Below, piece after piece: positions 62,369 through 64,000 of a DNA stretch of 64,000 nucleotides. The stretch is taken from the NCBI GenBank assembly GCA_013365325.1, contig JABVXV010000021.1, positions 62,001-126,000 of the forward strand, in the 5' to 3' direction. The stretch's first letter is position 1, and every line of letters begins with the position of its first letter. The position numbers and the translations under genes were made by a program. Origin of the DNA: Dipetalonema caudispina (taxonomy: Eukaryota > Nematoda > Chromadorea > Rhabditida > Onchocercidae). The notes under the pieces were generated by a model. It saw only the letters and a program-made list of their open reading frames with translations. It was not told where the DNA came from and searched no databases.

Positions 62369-63907
62369 TCACTTAAAAATTGTTCTTTGTTTGTATTCTT
62401 CCAGGCTTTTCAAACGAACTGGTGGACGGAAATTGTAATTTGACCAAATATATGTCAACAGAAACCCGATACTCCCACTAAACCAGCGATATCTTCTAGA
62501 ACGATGTCTGAAAAGTCTGAAAATGTAACCGCAGTACGAAAAAACTACGATACCAACAGGTAATCTCCGGGGTGGGATGTATTATTTCCGTCAGACCCAT
62601 AGTACTTAGGTACCAATATTTGGAGAGTTCTGTAGAGCCAATTTCTCTTTTGTTGATTACTACACTTTTTTCTCCCCTCTCCCCATGGAAAAAGGAAGGG
62701 GGGGGGGGAAAAAAAAAAATAGTGTAGTTAATTAACCTTGCAAATATACGTATAGAAATCCACCAAATTAGAGCGTTGAAAATTGCAGCATATAGCTTCA
62801 GCCTGAAAAGAAAAAGTACAAAAGAAAATATTTATAAGCTGAAGACAACTGTTCTAGGATCTACATACCAGGAAAGATTTCGCCTTGCTTTTGGAAGTTC
62901 TTCCAGGCGATCTTTAACGACGTATCGTTTAACGCCCATAAGGTAATCGAATAGATAAGAATCCCAATTCAATTGTCGTATGTCAAAATTGAAAATCTGC
63001 AAAATGACAAGCAACTATATCTTTACCATGTATGCTAAGAATTTTTTCATTACAAAAGTATGGTAAAAGTTTTAAAAATGATCTGCTCTGTTCAATATAT
63101 TCCAAAAACGTGGTGTGTTTCACTGAAGTGAATGCAATCAGAACCAGTATAATTTTCGAAGTGGTTATACACATTTTCAGGAACGACTAGTGTAAGAAAA
63201 CTAATCACATGAAGACATAACAAAACATGAAACATACAAGAATATGATAAACTGACTTTTTTATCCCCCTCTGAAGTCGTTTCCCACAAATCGATGAGAC
63301 CTTTGGAATCAAAATCCCAACCTCGAGTTGTAAAATAATGCAATGTTTCAACTAGTCTCAAAACTTTCTGATAGATACGAGTAAATCTGCAAAAAAACAA
63401 AGAGTAAGCGACGAAAAGAAGTGATATAAATGAAAAATTAGGTTTTGTGAAAAGGACTACCTCATTTTTGGACCCCAGAATGAGTTCAGAAGATCGATAA
63501 GATAAGCAGGACCCATATGCTTCAGATAAAAATTGAATTCGAACAAAAGTCTAGAGGAGTGAAAGTGAGTTGATGGGATGCGATAGCATTCGTTTAGTGG
63601 ATAAGCGCGGAAAAAGCGCTCGATGAAATTAACAATAAAATCCCATTGGACGGGATTCAACGCTCCTGAACAACAGTGTATCACCGGTATCGACTCATAC
63701 CTAAACATTTACATAGTTTCATCTTTCATGGAAGTGACACGCTCTAGGCAACAGTATGACTGATGAAACATCATTATGCATATATTACTCGGTGTAAGTT
63801 CTGTGAGCCGCAGCAACGATCATCAAATTCGAAACGATATCGACTGGTATTATATCCGCTTTCGCTGAGCTGCTGCCACACATGTTTGTCAATACACCCT
63901 TGCCGCA
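62369..63907 (-). CDS. fard-1: Fatty acyl-CoA reductase (FAR), C-terminal part; gene continues past the right edge
   Basis: NADPH-dependent reductase making fatty alcohols from acyl-CoA, used in ether-lipid or wax synthesis; peroxisomal or ER membrane. Exons seen, in transcript order: 63789-63907, 63461-63700, 63257-63386, 62869-62996, 62737-62802, 62369-62516; phases continuous, about 276 residues. The first exon seen ends the Rossmann domain with AKADIIPVDIVSNLMIVAA, a FAR hallmark. The sterile (FAR_C) domain follows with YLKHMGPAYLIDLL and FNFDIRQLNWDSYLFDYLMGVKRYVVKD. Two hydrophobic stretches near the end (KLYAAIFNALIWWISI and WFSGSIGFLLTYIW) may anchor it in the membrane. The N-terminal NADP-binding GxxGxxG is off the window. 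Nematodes usually carry one to few FARs, so the symbol is the likely orthologue, not proven. Confidence 0.88.
62698..62719. repeat. G11/A11 homopolymer junction in reductase intron
   Basis: Eleven G then eleven A residues within the last intron of the acyl-CoA reductase gene, close to the donor at 62736. Unusual in such AT-rich DNA and prone to length errors. Confidence 0.8.
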
Positions 63908-64000
63908 CTATAAAACACAATCTGTTCCCATTTGCAGACAAAGTGGGCTTAACGTCATATCGACTGCAAAATTCAATATCACGCTGAATCTCTTGGAAAT
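63908..64000 (-). other. Right edge: intron or 5' continuation of the reductase gene
   Basis: The acceptor TTTTATAG at 63908-63915 opens the first reductase exon seen, so this stretch is at least partly intron. No further exon could be fixed before the window ends. Confidence 0.5.

Overview
This window is AT-rich eukaryotic nuclear DNA. It has many short introns with GT...TTTCAG borders, long T and A runs, and proteins that read as nematode orthologues. Intron sizes (mostly 100-700 bp), base composition and gene content suggest a clade III (spirurid or filarial) nematode. That placement is inference from style, not from a marker gene. I rebuilt exon chains by hand from reading frame, splice consensus, phase continuity and remembered family motifs; no alignment or search was run. 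Gene coordinates below span first to last coding base including introns, and exon coordinates are in the evidence text.

Layout: 1-4095, no gene seen. 4096-8241 (+), a globin with a Tyr/Gln distal pocket like that of Ascaris haemoglobin. 10521-26243 (+), a GPI-type ephrin whose 13.5-kb first intron interrupts the receptor-binding domain and holds several unexplained exon-like open segments. 27317-29269 (-), an RBM34/Nop12-type nucleolar RNA-binding protein. 30344-31613 (-), a TGN38/TGOLN2-like trans-Golgi membrane protein. 32531-35295 (+), complex III core protein 2. 36491-39904 (+), a secreted GH29 alpha-L-fucosidase. 40185-43053 (-), a branched-chain aminotransferase whose first exon is unresolved. 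48618-53697 (-), a DDX20/Gemin3 (MEL-46) DEAD-box helicase. 55912-59854 (-), a CNDP2-type metallodipeptidase. 62369 to the right edge (-), a fatty acyl-CoA reductase entered from its 3' end.

These are mostly single-copy housekeeping or developmental genes (rRNA processing, snRNP assembly, respiration, amino-acid and ether-lipid metabolism) with no evident shared pathway. The TGN38-like and core-2 genes are divergent and share a 0.9-kb upstream region. The fucosidase and aminotransferase genes are convergent, about 280 bp apart, as are ephrin and RBM34 at about 1.1 kb.

I found no mobile element with intact coding capacity, no rRNA or tRNA I could support, and no clear novel multi-gene system. 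The points most worth checking are the globin haem pocket, the exon-like segments inside the ephrin intron, the long ephrin stalk, and an apparent non-GT donor (ATGAGT) in the helicase gene.
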